NCBI GenBank assembly: GCA_017443175.1 | Contig: JAFSOZ010000011.1 | Span: 90,921 to 154,920 of the forward strand | From: Bacteroidales bacterium | Lineage (GTDB): Bacteria; Bacteroidota; Bacteroidia; Bacteroidales; WCHB1-69 | Length of the DNA: 64,000 nucleotides | Direction of reading: 5' to 3' | Shown here: positions 47,894-56,538 of the stretch, piece by piece | Position numbering within the stretch: position 1 is the stretch's first letter | How the letters are laid out: every line of letters begins with the position of its first letter | Program-made: the position numbers and the translations under genes | The notes under the pieces: model-generated | Databases searched by the model: none | What the model was told of the DNA's origin: nothing | The model's input: only the letters and a program-made list of their open reading frames with translations

Positions 47894-48343
47894 TTATCTT
47901 GTACCACTAAATTTGATGATTTCCACTCGGGTCTGCAGCAAATCATTTAATAAGGCTACGGTATAGTACACCGTCATGTCCAGCCTGTCGCCAGTGAACG
48001 TGCACTCCACCGTTATGTCTTTCACGACTTCTGAAGAAGTATCTATATAGTTGCTTTCACCAATAATGGAAGTAAGCACGTTGGTAATATAGTCCACATT
48101 CTCGCTTTTGGTTTTATAAACACCTGTGGAAACATTTTCCAAAGGAAGGCAATAATAAAGCAGGATGCCATTTTGAGACAACGGGTTGTTGGAGATGGTC
48201 ACAGTACCATCTTTGGTTTTGCCGTCCTGTTTGATAAAGGTGAATGTTCCACTGTATTTTCCTGCGTATTTAGCACCTTCACCATTCGTACAGGCAGCGA
48301 AGCCCAAAACTAAAAGCAAAAAAAGAGGAAATAATTTTTTCAT
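47894..48343 (-). CDS. Hypothetical lipoprotein
   Basis: 149 residues. Signal peptide with lipobox (MKKLFPLFLLLVLGFAACTN). The mature part is beta-rich (YAGKYSGTFTFIKQDGKTKD, then GTVTISNN and DITVECTFTGDRLDMTVYY), reminiscent of the small lipocalin-like or META-like lipoproteins of Bacteroidetes, but no family motif is clear. First gene of the three-gene envelope operon, 16 bases... its -7 box (minus TATATTTG, 48371-48378) lies about 28 bases upstream. Confidence 0.75.
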   Translation of the reverse strand: MKKLFPLFLLLVLGFAACTNGEGAKYAGKYSGTFTFIKQDGKTKDGTVTISNNPLSQNGILLYYCLPLENVSTGVYKTKSENVDYITNVLTSIIGESNYIDTSSEVVKDITVECTFTGDRLDMTVYYTVALLNDLLQTRVEIIKFSGTR

Positions 48344-48370
48344 TGTAGTAGAATTTTATGATTCGGGCGG

Positions 48371-48426
48371 CAAATATACAAAAAAGTATTTTGGCAGGGA
48401 GAGCGTTTGTCTTTTTTGTACTTTTG
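48371..48426. promoter_or_regulatory. Divergent promoters of the envelope operon and porQ
   Basis: Minus TATATTTG (plus 48371-48378) serves the lipoprotein-MORN-mltD operon. Plus TACTTTTG (48419-48426) lies only 8 bases before the porQ ATG at 48435, so the porQ message would have a very short leader. Confidence 0.6.
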
Positions 48427-48434
48427 CGCGGTTT

Positions 48435-49535
48435 ATGAAAAAAGGAATCATATATATTATTGTATGCTTGCTGATTGGAATTGGTCTTTCAGGTGCTTCG
48501 GCGCAAACTGGAGGCAGACATGCATATAATTTCCTCAATTTCAACTACTCAACACGCCAGATGGCGCTGGGAGGCGGCCTGATTTCCGTCTATGACAACG
48601 ACCCGACACTCCTGATCATGAACCCTTCCTATATTGGCGAGCGTCATCACAACAATCTGGTTCTGAATTTCACGGACTATTTTTCCAATGCCAACTATCT
48701 CTCTGCCCTCTACGCATACACTTTCCCGAAGGCCGGCAGTTTTGCCTTCTCCGTGAAAGCTGTGCCATACGGCAGATTCATGGGCACCGATGCCTCGGGA
48801 TTGGAAACCGGCTATTTCACCGCCGGCGACTACGCGATAAGCCTCGGCTGGGGCCGCGAACTGTCGCCGAATTTCACCATCGGGGCTAACCTCAACCTGT
48901 TGCTGTGCACGTACGAGTCCTATACCTCTTTCGGCTTTGCCGTGGATGTGGCTGGCAGCTATCACAACCCCGACAAGCGGCTGTCACTGACCCTGCTGGC
49001 CAAAAACATAGGTTCGGAAATAAAGCCTTTCGTGGCTGGCCAAGTGGAGACGCCGCCCTTTGACTTGCAATTGGCCCTCTCGCAACGCCTGCAACACGTA
49101 CCCATCCGCTACCACATCTCCCTGCACTCGCTTTACCGCTGGAACATGAACTATTATGGCGACGGCAACCCGTTCCTGCAAACGGACGCTTTCACCAACA
49201 CGATAAAATATCCCTCGAAAGCCGCGCAGTTCTTCGACAACTTCTTCCGGCACATCATCTTCGGATTGGAGATTGAGCCCATACAGTATATTTCCATCCA
49301 GGCCGCCTATAATCACAATGTACATCAGGAGATGAAAGTTGTGGCCCGCAGCTCCCTAGCGGGGTTCTCATACGGCCTGAGCATCAACGTCAAGGGCATC
49401 CGTTTCGGCTTTGCACGTACGCACTATGCGCCCGGAGCCACGCCCAACTGCTTCAATTTCGCGCTGGATTTCGGTGAGCTGTCGAAGATGCACCAAAGCA
49501 ACAAGGCTAAAAAACTGCAACGAATGACCGATTAA
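48435..49535 (+). CDS. porQ: Type IX secretion system protein PorQ
   Basis: 366 residues with a signal peptide (MKKGIIYIIVCLLIGIGLSG). NFLNFNYSTRQMALGGGLIS, NDPTLLIMNPSYIGERHHNN and ALYAYTFPKAGSFAFSVKAV are typical of PorQ, a beta-barrel-type outer-membrane protein of the PorV/FadL-like group required for type IX secretion. Porin-like alternating strands run to the C-terminus. It accounts for export of the sorting-domain proteins in this window. The start at 48435 fits the signal peptide and the -7 box. An aminotransferase gene begins 11 bases after the stop. Confidence 0.88.
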   Translation: MKKGIIYIIVCLLIGIGLSGASAQTGGRHAYNFLNFNYSTRQMALGGGLISVYDNDPTLLIMNPSYIGERHHNNLVLNFTDYFSNANYLSALYAYTFPKAGSFAFSVKAVPYGRFMGTDASGLETGYFTAGDYAISLGWGRELSPNFTIGANLNLLLCTYESYTSFGFAVDVAGSYHNPDKRLSLTLLAKNIGSEIKPFVAGQVETPPFDLQLALSQRLQHVPIRYHISLHSLYRWNMNYYGDGNPFLQTDAFTNTIKYPSKAAQFFDNFFRHIIFGLEIEPIQYISIQAAYNHNVHQEMKVVARSSLAGFSYGLSINVKGIRFGFARTHYAPGATPNCFNFALDFGELSKMHQSNKAKKLQRMTD

Positions 49536-49546
49536 ATTTTGCCAAG

Positions 49547-50743
49547 ATGATTCCTTTTTCCCCTCCCCATATTGACGATGCGATAGTGAACGAGGTAGTG
49601 GCCGCCCTGCGTTCGGGATGGATAACCACAGGACCGCGCACCAAACTTTTCGAACAGAAAATCGCCGAATATTGCTGCATAAAGAAAGTTTTGTGCGTCA
49701 ACTCCGCCTCCGCCGGATTGGAACTCATGTTGCATTGGTTCGGCGTCGGACCCGGCGATGAGGTTATCGTGCCCGCCTACACCTATACAGCCACAGTAGA
49801 AGTGGTGGTCCACTGCGGCGCGACACCCGTGATGGTGGACGTGAACCCCGACTTTCTCATCTCTGTGGAGAACATCCGCAAAGCACTGTCACCCAAAACC
49901 AAAGCCATCATGCCAGTGGACATTGCCGGTATGCCTTGCGATTATGAGGAGATTATGGCCGTGGTAAACGATGAAGAGGTTAGAAGAAACTTCCAACCAG
50001 CCAATGAGACCCAGGAACGACTGGGCCGTCCGTTGGTGCTTTCCGATGCCGCACACTCGCTGGGCGCGTGGTACAAGGGCAAACACACAGGCGCGGTAGC
50101 CGACATCACCGTGTTTTCGTTCCACGCGGTTAAAAACCTGACCACTGCCGAGGGCGGCGCTATATGCCTGGCTTTGCCGGACAATTTTGACGCTGAAGCC
50201 ATCTACAAACAGCTGTGCGCCTTCTCGCTGCACGGGCAATCAAAGGACGCACTGGCCAAAACCCAGGTGGGCAACTGGCGCTACGACGTGTATGAGTGCG
50301 GCTACAAGTGCAACATGACCGACATAGCCGCTGCCATGGGTTTGGTGGAACTTGACCGCTATGACGCCATGATTCTGAAACGCCGCAAGGAGATTTTCGA
50401 TGCCTACACGCAGGCTTTTGGGTCAGACGACCGCTTCCAGATTCCCGAATATGAGACAGCGGACAAAACATCTTCCTATCATGTTTATGCCCTGAGAATC
50501 CGAAACATTACCGAGGCACAGCGCGACACCATCATGCAGCGCATCTTCGAGCAGGAGGTGAGCGTCAATGTGCACTTCATCCCGCTGCCCATGCTCACAG
50601 CATACAAAAATATGGGCTACAACATCGCCGATTACCCTGTTTCCTACGACAACTACTCCCGCGAAATCACTCTGCCCGTCTATTACGACCTCACGGACGA
50701 GCAAGTGCAGCAAGTGTGCAATGCAGTGAAAAGGAGTTTATAA
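49547..50743 (+). CDS. DegT/DnrJ/EryC1/StrS-family sugar aminotransferase
   Basis: 398 residues. PLP-dependent fold-type I: RSGWITTGPRTKLFEQKIAE, GDEVIVPAYTYTATVEVVVH, SDAAHSLGAWYKGKHTG and the PLP lysine in FSFHAVKNLTTAEGGAI. Members transfer an amino group from glutamate to keto groups of nucleotide sugars (WecE, ArnB, WbpE types). It lies in one transcript with porQ. In Porphyromonas gingivalis the aminotransferase PorR is needed for the A-LPS that anchors T9SS cargo, so a similar role here is attractive but inferred. Confidence 0.9.
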   Translation: MIPFSPPHIDDAIVNEVVAALRSGWITTGPRTKLFEQKIAEYCCIKKVLCVNSASAGLELMLHWFGVGPGDEVIVPAYTYTATVEVVVHCGATPVMVDVNPDFLISVENIRKALSPKTKAIMPVDIAGMPCDYEEIMAVVNDEEVRRNFQPANETQERLGRPLVLSDAAHSLGAWYKGKHTGAVADITVFSFHAVKNLTTAEGGAICLALPDNFDAEAIYKQLCAFSLHGQSKDALAKTQVGNWRYDVYECGYKCNMTDIAAAMGLVELDRYDAMILKRRKEIFDAYTQAFGSDDRFQIPEYETADKTSSYHVYALRIRNITEAQRDTIMQRIFEQEVSVNVHFIPLPMLTAYKNMGYNIADYPVSYDNYSREITLPVYYDLTDEQVQQVCNAVKRSL

Positions 50744-50759
50744 AGTTAATAAAGTTTCA

Positions 50760-50840
50760 AGTTTGTAAGGTTCACTTTATAAACTTTAGAACTTTAGCAC
50801 CTTACAAACCTTACAAACCTTACAAACCTTATAAACTTTC
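50760..50840. repeat. Inverted and tandem CTTACAAAC repeat between convergent genes
   Basis: AGTTTGTAAGGT at the left faces three to four tandem copies of ACCTTACAA at 50799-50837, forming potential stem-loops between the aminotransferase and the convergent permease gene. Could reduce read-through, but there is no T-run. Confidence 0.6.
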
Positions 50841-50847
50841 CGAACCT

Positions 50848-51924
50848 TTAATTCAGGCTTACCCTGGGGTCAAGCCACCCGTAGATGATATCGCATAAGA
50901 TGTTGATGATGATGAGGACGATGGAAACGTAGAGTAGCGAGCCCATCACCACAGGAAAGTCGTATTTGTCGAGGGCGTCCACAATGACCACGCCCATGCC
51001 TTTCCAGTCGAAGATGTATTCCACGAACACCGCGCCGGCCAGCAATCCGGCCAACCAGCCCGATATGGCAGTCACCACAGGGTTGAGCGCATTTTTCAGC
51101 GCATGTTTGGTGATGATGACACTCCGCTTGAGACCCTTGGCCTTGGCGGTGCGGATGTAGTCCTGCGACAGCACATCCAGCAGTGAATTTTTGGTAAGTT
51201 CCACCACCACCGCCAACGGGCGGATACCCAATGTCATGGCAGGAAGTATGAGATTTTTGAGGTCCAAGTACTGGCCTGCGCCGTAATCATCCACGGTATA
51301 AAGGCTGCCGAACATGCTCAAGCCGGTAACATCGGCGAGCAGAAAAGCGAACACCCACGCGAAGAGAATGGCGGCGAAGAAGGAGGGCACCGACATGCCG
51401 AGAGTGGAGAACACCAGTGCCACATGATCGAACCATGTGCCCTTGTACAGGGCGCAGAAGATGCCGATGATGATGCCCACGATGAGGGCAAAGACAATGG
51501 AGACCACTGCCAACAACACTGTCTTCGGGAACGCCTCCGCTATGATCTCGCCCACGGGCCGTTTGCTCTGATATGACCTCCGGAGGTAGGGGGCTTTCAG
51601 CACCACCGCCGACTTGCCCAAAGGCAGAATCTTCAAGTAGTGATAATCGTTATCGTCCAAATAGAAGAAGGATTCCGTATCCTGGGTTTTGTGCCACGAA
51701 ATGGGCGAGACATCATTGAGATAGGCCAAATACTGCACTCCAAGGGGCAGGTCGAGCCCCATCTCCTTGCGAATGGCCTCCTCCGTCTGCAGGTCGCTGC
51801 GCTGGCCCATCATCATACGGGCGGGGTCGGAGGGAAGCACAGTGAACAGGAAGAACACCAGTGTCACTACACCCAGCATCATCAGCAGGCCGTATAATAT
51901 TTTCTTGACGATGTATCGGAGCAC
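50848..51924 (-). CDS. ABC transporter permease, DppB/OppB-like
   Basis: 358 residues. First membrane helix YIVKKILYGLLMMLGVVTLVFF, then a large outer loop (about 60-145) and five more helices. The inner-loop EAA motif for contact with the ATPase is in DYIRTAKAKGLKRSVIITKH ALKNAL-like sequence. DppB-type permeases import peptides, nickel or similar solutes. Its partner permease, ATPases and binding protein are absent: the gene stands alone, with a -7 box at 51948-51955 (minus TACTTTTG) and a convergent gene downstream. Partners must be elsewhere. Confidence 0.9.
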   Translation of the reverse strand: MLRYIVKKILYGLLMMLGVVTLVFFLFTVLPSDPARMMMGQRSDLQTEEAIRKEMGLDLPLGVQYLAYLNDVSPISWHKTQDTESFFYLDDNDYHYLKILPLGKSAVVLKAPYLRRSYQSKRPVGEIIAEAFPKTVLLAVVSIVFALIVGIIIGIFCALYKGTWFDHVALVFSTLGMSVPSFFAAILFAWVFAFLLADVTGLSMFGSLYTVDDYGAGQYLDLKNLILPAMTLGIRPLAVVVELTKNSLLDVLSQDYIRTAKAKGLKRSVIITKHALKNALNPVVTAISGWLAGLLAGAVFVEYIFDWKGMGVVIVDALDKYDFPVVMGSLLYVSIVLIIINILCDIIYGWLDPRVSLN

Positions 51925-51947
51925 GTATTCAGTTTTTCTGTGGACTA

Positions 51948-51955
51948 CAAAAGTA
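51948..51955 (-). promoter_or_regulatory. -7 box of the orphan ABC permease gene
   Basis: Minus TACTTTTG, 23 bases before the ATG at 51924, directly after the terminator of ftsZ (51980-52017). It implies separate transcription of the permease. Confidence 0.6.
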
Positions 51956-51979
51956 CGAAATTTGCCGTGTGAATGTGAA

Positions 51980-52017
51980 AAACAAAAACAGCACCCGTCC
52001 GGATGCTGTTTTTGTTT
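51980..52017. terminator. Bidirectional terminator after ftsZ
   Basis: A perfect 14-bp stem (51980-51993 with 52004-52017) with core CAGCA/TGCTG and A/T-rich outer arms that give a T-run in either direction. It ends the ftsQAZ transcript 14 bases after the ftsZ stop. Confidence 0.8.
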
Positions 52018-52031
52018 GATAATTATTACTT

Positions 52032-53369
52032 TTAGTCAGCAAGATCTATAAAGAGTTCCTTGATATCATTGTTACCCTCGTACATCGGCTGAAAGTTCAT
52101 GGTCATTGTCTCCGTCGGGGCGGCTGACTCCATGATCTTGTAACGGTTGATGGCGGGAGTTTGCGTAATCACATCAAAATCGGAAAAGATGTCACCATCA
52201 TCCATGATCTTCTGCGGACCCGCCGGTCTGCTTTGATCAAAGGAAAAAGGGTTCTCCGGAGCTTGAGGCTGAGATTTCACCGTCATCTTGGGAATGAGGT
52301 TGTCAATGTCACTGTTGGGAGTTTCTTGGGAGAAGATGGGACCCTGCTTTTGTTCCATATCGTCAGGAACAATGGTGACTTCCTGCTTCTTCTGCGGATT
52401 GGAATTGAAATTCGTGACGATGACGGACAACTTGATAGATTCGCCCAGGCTCTCGTCCATACCACGGCCCCAGATAACGCGGGCATTGCGGCTTTGGATC
52501 TTTTCGAACTTCTCGGTGAGGCTGTCCAGCTCGGACATTTTGAGTTTCTTGTCCGGACCATAGCTGATGAAGAACAGGAAATTCTGGGCCTCGGAGATGG
52601 CGCTTTCGTCCAACAACGGACAATCCAAAGCGTCTTGGACCACCTTGTCCACACGGTTCTCGCCTTGAGCGACAGCCAGACCCAACATGGCCTTGCCACT
52701 GTCTTTCATGATGGTCTGCACATCGTTGAAGTCCACGTTCTGCGCATAGTTCACCGTAATCAGCTCGGCGATGCACTTGACAGCATTCTTGAGGACATCG
52801 TCGGCATATCCGAAAGCGGTGTCGCAATCTTCATCGTTATAGTATTTGATGACGTTCTGGTTCTTGATGGTAATGAGAGAATCCACGTGTTTGGCAAGCT
52901 CGGCAATACCTTCATTGGCAAGACGGGAACGTTCTGCACCTTCGAACTTGAAGGGTGTGGTTACCACACCGATGGTGAGGATTCCCATGTCGTGCGCAAT
53001 CTCGGCGATGACAGGCGAGGCTCCGGTTCCAGTGCCCTTACCCATACCGGCGGTGATGAAGAGCATACGGGTCTCTTTGCCGATAAACTCCTGGATTCTT
53101 TCTTTGCTTTCCATCGCATACTGACGGGCAACTTCAGGTTGCGCACCAGCGCCCAAACCATTGCCTAACAACAGCTTGTCAGGAACAGGCGTGCTTTCCA
53201 AATGGCCACGGTCTGTATTGCAAATCAGGAAATCAACGCCGACAATGCCTTCACTGTACATGTGACGCACAGCATTGCTACCGCCACCACCGACACCAAT
53301 AACTTTAATGATGGATGATGGATTGGCTTTTTCTCCGTAATCGGGTGTAAAAGTAATCTTATCTGTCAT
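52032..53369 (-). CDS. ftsZ: Cell division GTPase FtsZ
   Basis: 445 residues. Tubulin fold: VIGVGGGGSNAVRHMYSEGI near the N-terminus, FITAGMGKGTGTGASPVIAE (tubulin signature), PFKFEGAERSRLANEGIAEL and the T7 catalytic loop NVDFNDVQTIMKDSGKAMLG. Polymerises at mid-cell to form the division ring. Two oddities: the signature reads GKGTGTG instead of GGGTGTG (codon AAG on the minus strand near 53038), and the extreme C-terminus (NNDIKELFIDLAD) lacks the usual D-I-P-x-F/Y-L-R peptide that binds FtsA. Last gene of ftsQ-ftsA-ftsZ, 40 bases after ftsA. Confidence 0.95.
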   Translation of the reverse strand: MTDKITFTPDYGEKANPSSIIKVIGVGGGGSNAVRHMYSEGIVGVDFLICNTDRGHLESTPVPDKLLLGNGLGAGAQPEVARQYAMESKERIQEFIGKETRMLFITAGMGKGTGTGASPVIAEIAHDMGILTIGVVTTPFKFEGAERSRLANEGIAELAKHVDSLITIKNQNVIKYYNDEDCDTAFGYADDVLKNAVKCIAELITVNYAQNVDFNDVQTIMKDSGKAMLGLAVAQGENRVDKVVQDALDCPLLDESAISEAQNFLFFISYGPDKKLKMSELDSLTEKFEKIQSRNARVIWGRGMDESLGESIKLSVIVTNFNSNPQKKQEVTIVPDDMEQKQGPIFSQETPNSDIDNLIPKMTVKSQPQAPENPFSFDQSRPAGPQKIMDDGDIFSDFDVITQTPAINRYKIMESAAPTETMTMNFQPMYEGNNDIKELFIDLAD

Positions 53370-53409
53370 AATACTGAATGTTTTTTCTTATCTTTAGGTT
53401 TTGGTTTTC

Positions 53410-54774
53410 TTATGATATTCTTTCCAGCAAATCTTTCAAATAGGGCGGGATCTTACTGAAGATGTCCAAGCCGGGGGCCTTCTCTTTTTCCTTTTTAGGC
53501 TCTTTCGGAGCTTTGGATTCTTTCTTGCGTCCGCCAAACAGCCCTCCCCTCTTGCGTTCCGGTTTTTCTTCTTCCACCACCGTTTCTTCGACAGGCATCT
53601 CTTTATATTCGGTCGCGATACCGAATTTGAGCAGACCCAATGCTGTGGCAAACATGGGATGCTTGAGTTCTGTGGGAATGTTATGGGCAAAGCTGCTGTC
53701 GGGTACGCCTATGCGCGTGGGGAGTTGCAACGAGAACTGGCAAAGCTCCTTGATGTTGCGCAGGTTGGCGCCGCCGCCGGTAAGCACGAGGCCCGCAAAC
53801 AGACGGTCCTTGTATCCGGAATTTTCCACCTCGCTCTTCACTACGTTGACAATCTCCTCCTGCACGCGGCAGTTGATGATCTGGGCCAAGTTGTACTCGC
53901 TGATCTGGATGGGATCCTGTCCGTACGGTCTGGGAATGGTGATCATATTGTTGGCATTGCTCTTTTCGACCACACACGTGCCGTAGCGAACCTTGAGCTG
54001 CTCGGCCACGTCCTCGGAGATGCGGCACACCTGGGCAATGTCCTTGGTAATGATGTTGCCGCCAATGGGGATAACCTTCGTGAATACCGGGCTGCCATCC
54101 ACAAAGATGACCATGTCCGTAGTGCCACCACCGATATCGACCAGCACTACGCCCTCCTGCTTCTCACGGTCGCTCAGACAGGCCAAGCCGGAAGCGATGG
54201 GTTCCAGGACAATGTCACGGATGTTAAGGCTGGCGTCATTGACGCACTTCACGATTTTCTTGATCTCACGTTCGTTTCCTGAGATGATCTGATAGACGCC
54301 GATAACCTCGTTGCCGAGCTCGCCGACCGGGTCCACAGTGTAGCGGGAGCGGTCGATTTGATAGCCCTGCGGGATGACATCGATGATCTCCTCGCCAGGG
54401 GGCAGGGTTACAACCGACACATCCTTCTTGAGCTGTTCAATCTCCTCTCGACTGATAGGATTCTCGTTGCCATGACGGTAGAGGATGTGGTTGTATTTGC
54501 TGGTCTTGATATGATGACCCGCTATGCCGGCATACACCCAGTCAATCTCCTGGTTGGAGCGTTGTGCGGCAATGTCTTTCGAAAGCACGATACCCTCCGT
54601 CGTCTTGATGATATTCTTGATTTCCCCGAATTCCACACCGCTGGACTCGCTCTTGCCGTAGCCCACGACCTCAATCTGGCCGTTGTCGTTACGGAAACCG
54701 ATTACAGTGGCAATTTTTGTCGTTCCAATGTCCAGGCCTACCACCATGCCGTTATTCGAAGAAACATTTTCCAT
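53410..54774 (-). CDS. ftsA: Cell division protein FtsA
   Basis: 454 residues. Actin-like ATPase: phosphate 1 VVGLDIGTTKIATVIGF, the 1C domain with GEEIIDVIPQGYQIDRSRY, phosphate 2 VVLVDIGGGTTDMVIFVDG and the adenosine motif GLVLTGGGANLRNIKEL. After residue 390 comes a charged Lys/Glu-rich linker, longer than in E. coli, ending in PYLKDLLERIS, an amphipathic membrane-targeting helix. Tethers FtsZ to the membrane. 12 bases after ftsQ. Confidence 0.95.
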   Translation of the reverse strand: MENVSSNNGMVVGLDIGTTKIATVIGFRNDNGQIEVVGYGKSESSGVEFGEIKNIIKTTEGIVLSKDIAAQRSNQEIDWVYAGIAGHHIKTSKYNHILYRHGNENPISREEIEQLKKDVSVVTLPPGEEIIDVIPQGYQIDRSRYTVDPVGELGNEVIGVYQIISGNEREIKKIVKCVNDASLNIRDIVLEPIASGLACLSDREKQEGVVLVDIGGGTTDMVIFVDGSPVFTKVIPIGGNIITKDIAQVCRISEDVAEQLKVRYGTCVVEKSNANNMITIPRPYGQDPIQISEYNLAQIINCRVQEEIVNVVKSEVENSGYKDRLFAGLVLTGGGANLRNIKELCQFSLQLPTRIGVPDSSFAHNIPTELKHPMFATALGLLKFGIATEYKEMPVEETVVEEEKPERKRGGLFGGRKKESKAPKEPKKEKEKAPGLDIFSKIPPYLKDLLERIS

Positions 54775-54786
54775 AATATCCTTGTT

Positions 54787-55542
54787 TTATTGCATTCGTT
54801 TTGCGATGATTCTGTTTTTATAGCGGGCGTCCAACATCGCGTATGTGCCGTAACCCTTGCGGGAAAGACCTTCCTTGTAAACCACCTTCAGGTTGCTGAG
54901 TTTCTCGTCGGCATTCTCGTCTGTACCGAACAGAACGATCTGGTTGCCGAGCGAAGCCACCAGCTCCATCTGATGATTTTCGTTGAGGTATATCTGGCGG
55001 AACTGGGCGAGATAAAACACATCGGCCATGATCTTGCGGGTCACGTTGAGCACCTGCTGCAGATCCCCCTTCACAACAGCCCCTTTCTTGTAGGTTTGCG
55101 CAATGTTGCCATTGGCGACAATCAGGTAGTCCTTCATCTTGCCGGTGTAGGGCACGAGCACACCGTCTTCGTCCACAAAGTACTGTCCTCCATTCTGGTC
55201 AAAAACATGAAGCACCAGATGACGAAGGTCGTAGTCAATCAGCAGACGGGTTCCTGAGAAATGGATGAAGTTGATGGTCTTGATGTAGGGATTGCGTTCC
55301 AACACTGCCGTCACCTCCGTCAGATCCACATCCTTGATCCGTTTGCCAATGATTTCTATGCCATTGTCGGCAAGCATAAGCTCCACATCCGCCTGCGTCA
55401 GCAAAGTGCATTCGTTTTGTGTGTGGGCTTTAACCAGTATGGTGTCACAGCGACGCTGGGGTATCTTGACCATGGCCAAAACCACCACAGCCAAAACACT
55501 GACAACCAAAACAATACGGGTTATTGCTTTAAAATACCTCAT
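54787..55542 (-). CDS. ftsQ: Cell division protein FtsQ/DivIB
   Basis: 251 residues. Short cytoplasmic tail, one membrane helix (IVLVVSVLAVVVLAMV) and a periplasmic POTRA-like domain (LTQADVELMLADNGIEIIGKRI KDVDLTEVTAVLERNPY region), then the beta domain with VDEDGVLVPYTGKMKDYLIV. Links early and late division proteins. murC and other mur genes that often precede ftsQ in the dcw cluster are not here; nadK lies upstream after a 135-base gap. Confidence 0.9.
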   Translation of the reverse strand: MRYFKAITRIVLVVSVLAVVVLAMVKIPQRRCDTILVKAHTQNECTLLTQADVELMLADNGIEIIGKRIKDVDLTEVTAVLERNPYIKTINFIHFSGTRLLIDYDLRHLVLHVFDQNGGQYFVDEDGVLVPYTGKMKDYLIVANGNIAQTYKKGAVVKGDLQQVLNVTRKIMADVFYLAQFRQIYLNENHQMELVASLGNQIVLFGTDENADEKLSNLKVVYKEGLSRKGYGTYAMLDARYKNRIIAKRMQ

Positions 55543-55677
55543 TTAGGCTAAAATCACTAATAATTAGCCACAAAAATACCAATAAAAAAGTCTGGGGAAT
55601 TTAATGTTTTTTTTAAAAAATAAACAAACGTATGTTCATAACAGCCAATGCCCGGATTTATCACATCATCTTGAACA

Positions 55678-56538
55678 TCAACCGTTTCTTTTATCAAGTC
55701 CCCACAACAATTTTTCGCGGATGATATCGTAAAAATCGGTGTTCTCAAACAAAACGGTCTTGATGTAAAACTGTTCCTTCCGGATGCGGAGGCTGATGCA
55801 ATCGGGCACTACGAGCCGCTCGGTGTCGAGTGCGAGGGAGTAGTTGCCGGTGCGGCTGTTAACCTCAACAGCCAGTTCGATGTCGGCGGGGATGACGATG
55901 GGTCTCACGCTGAGCGAGTGGGAGGCTATTGGCGTGAGCACCTGCACGTCGCTACGTGGGTGGAGGATTGGGCCACCGCAACTCATGGAATAGGCCGTGG
56001 AGCCCGTCGGCGTGGCAATGATCAGCCCGTCGGCCCAGTAAGTGTTCACCTTCCGACCGCCTGCCCTGACAGTTATGGCGTTGATGGCATCCGCGTCCGT
56101 GGCCCGCACGGTAATGTCGTTGATCACAAAACTGTGCGCCAGAGGCAGCGGCTCGCTGCTCTCCACGTGCAACAGGGAGCGCTCCTCCAACGTGAACCTG
56201 CCCTGCTCCAACAGCTGAAAACACTCCTTGAAATTCTCCTTCTTGATACCGGAAAGAAATCCGATACGTCCTGTGTTGATGCCCACCAGCGGGATATTCA
56301 GATCGCCGACAATGTTGGCGGCATCAATGAAAGAGCCGTCACCGCCAATGGAAACCATGAAATCGATGGGGCCTTGCATTTCAAGGTCCTGATGGGTATT
56401 ATAACATTCATGGCAACCATCCACAGAGGGATAGTTGCCATGAACTGTAACGTCACTCCCTTGCTGCTTGAGATAGTTGACAACGGTACGGGTGAATTCT
56501 TCTTCCCCGCGTTGCCGGCAATAGAGCGCGAATTTCAT
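55678..56538 (-). CDS. nadK: NAD kinase
   Basis: 286 residues. FMVSIGGDGSFIDAANIVGD holds the GGDG motif, followed by VGINTGRIGFLSGI, the NE/D block FVINDITVRATDADAINAIT and ADGLIIATPTGSTAYSMSCGGPI. Phosphorylates NAD to NADP, the only source of NADP. The ATG overlaps the buk stop (TAATG), so it is translated with butyrate kinase. Confidence 0.94.
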   Translation of the reverse strand: MKFALYCRQRGEEEFTRTVVNYLKQQGSDVTVHGNYPSVDGCHECYNTHQDLEMQGPIDFMVSIGGDGSFIDAANIVGDLNIPLVGINTGRIGFLSGIKKENFKECFQLLEQGRFTLEERSLLHVESSEPLPLAHSFVINDITVRATDADAINAITVRAGGRKVNTYWADGLIIATPTGSTAYSMSCGGPILHPRSDVQVLTPIASHSLSVRPIVIPADIELAVEVNSRTGNYSLALDTERLVVPDCISLRIRKEQFYIKTVLFENTDFYDIIREKLLWGLDKRNG

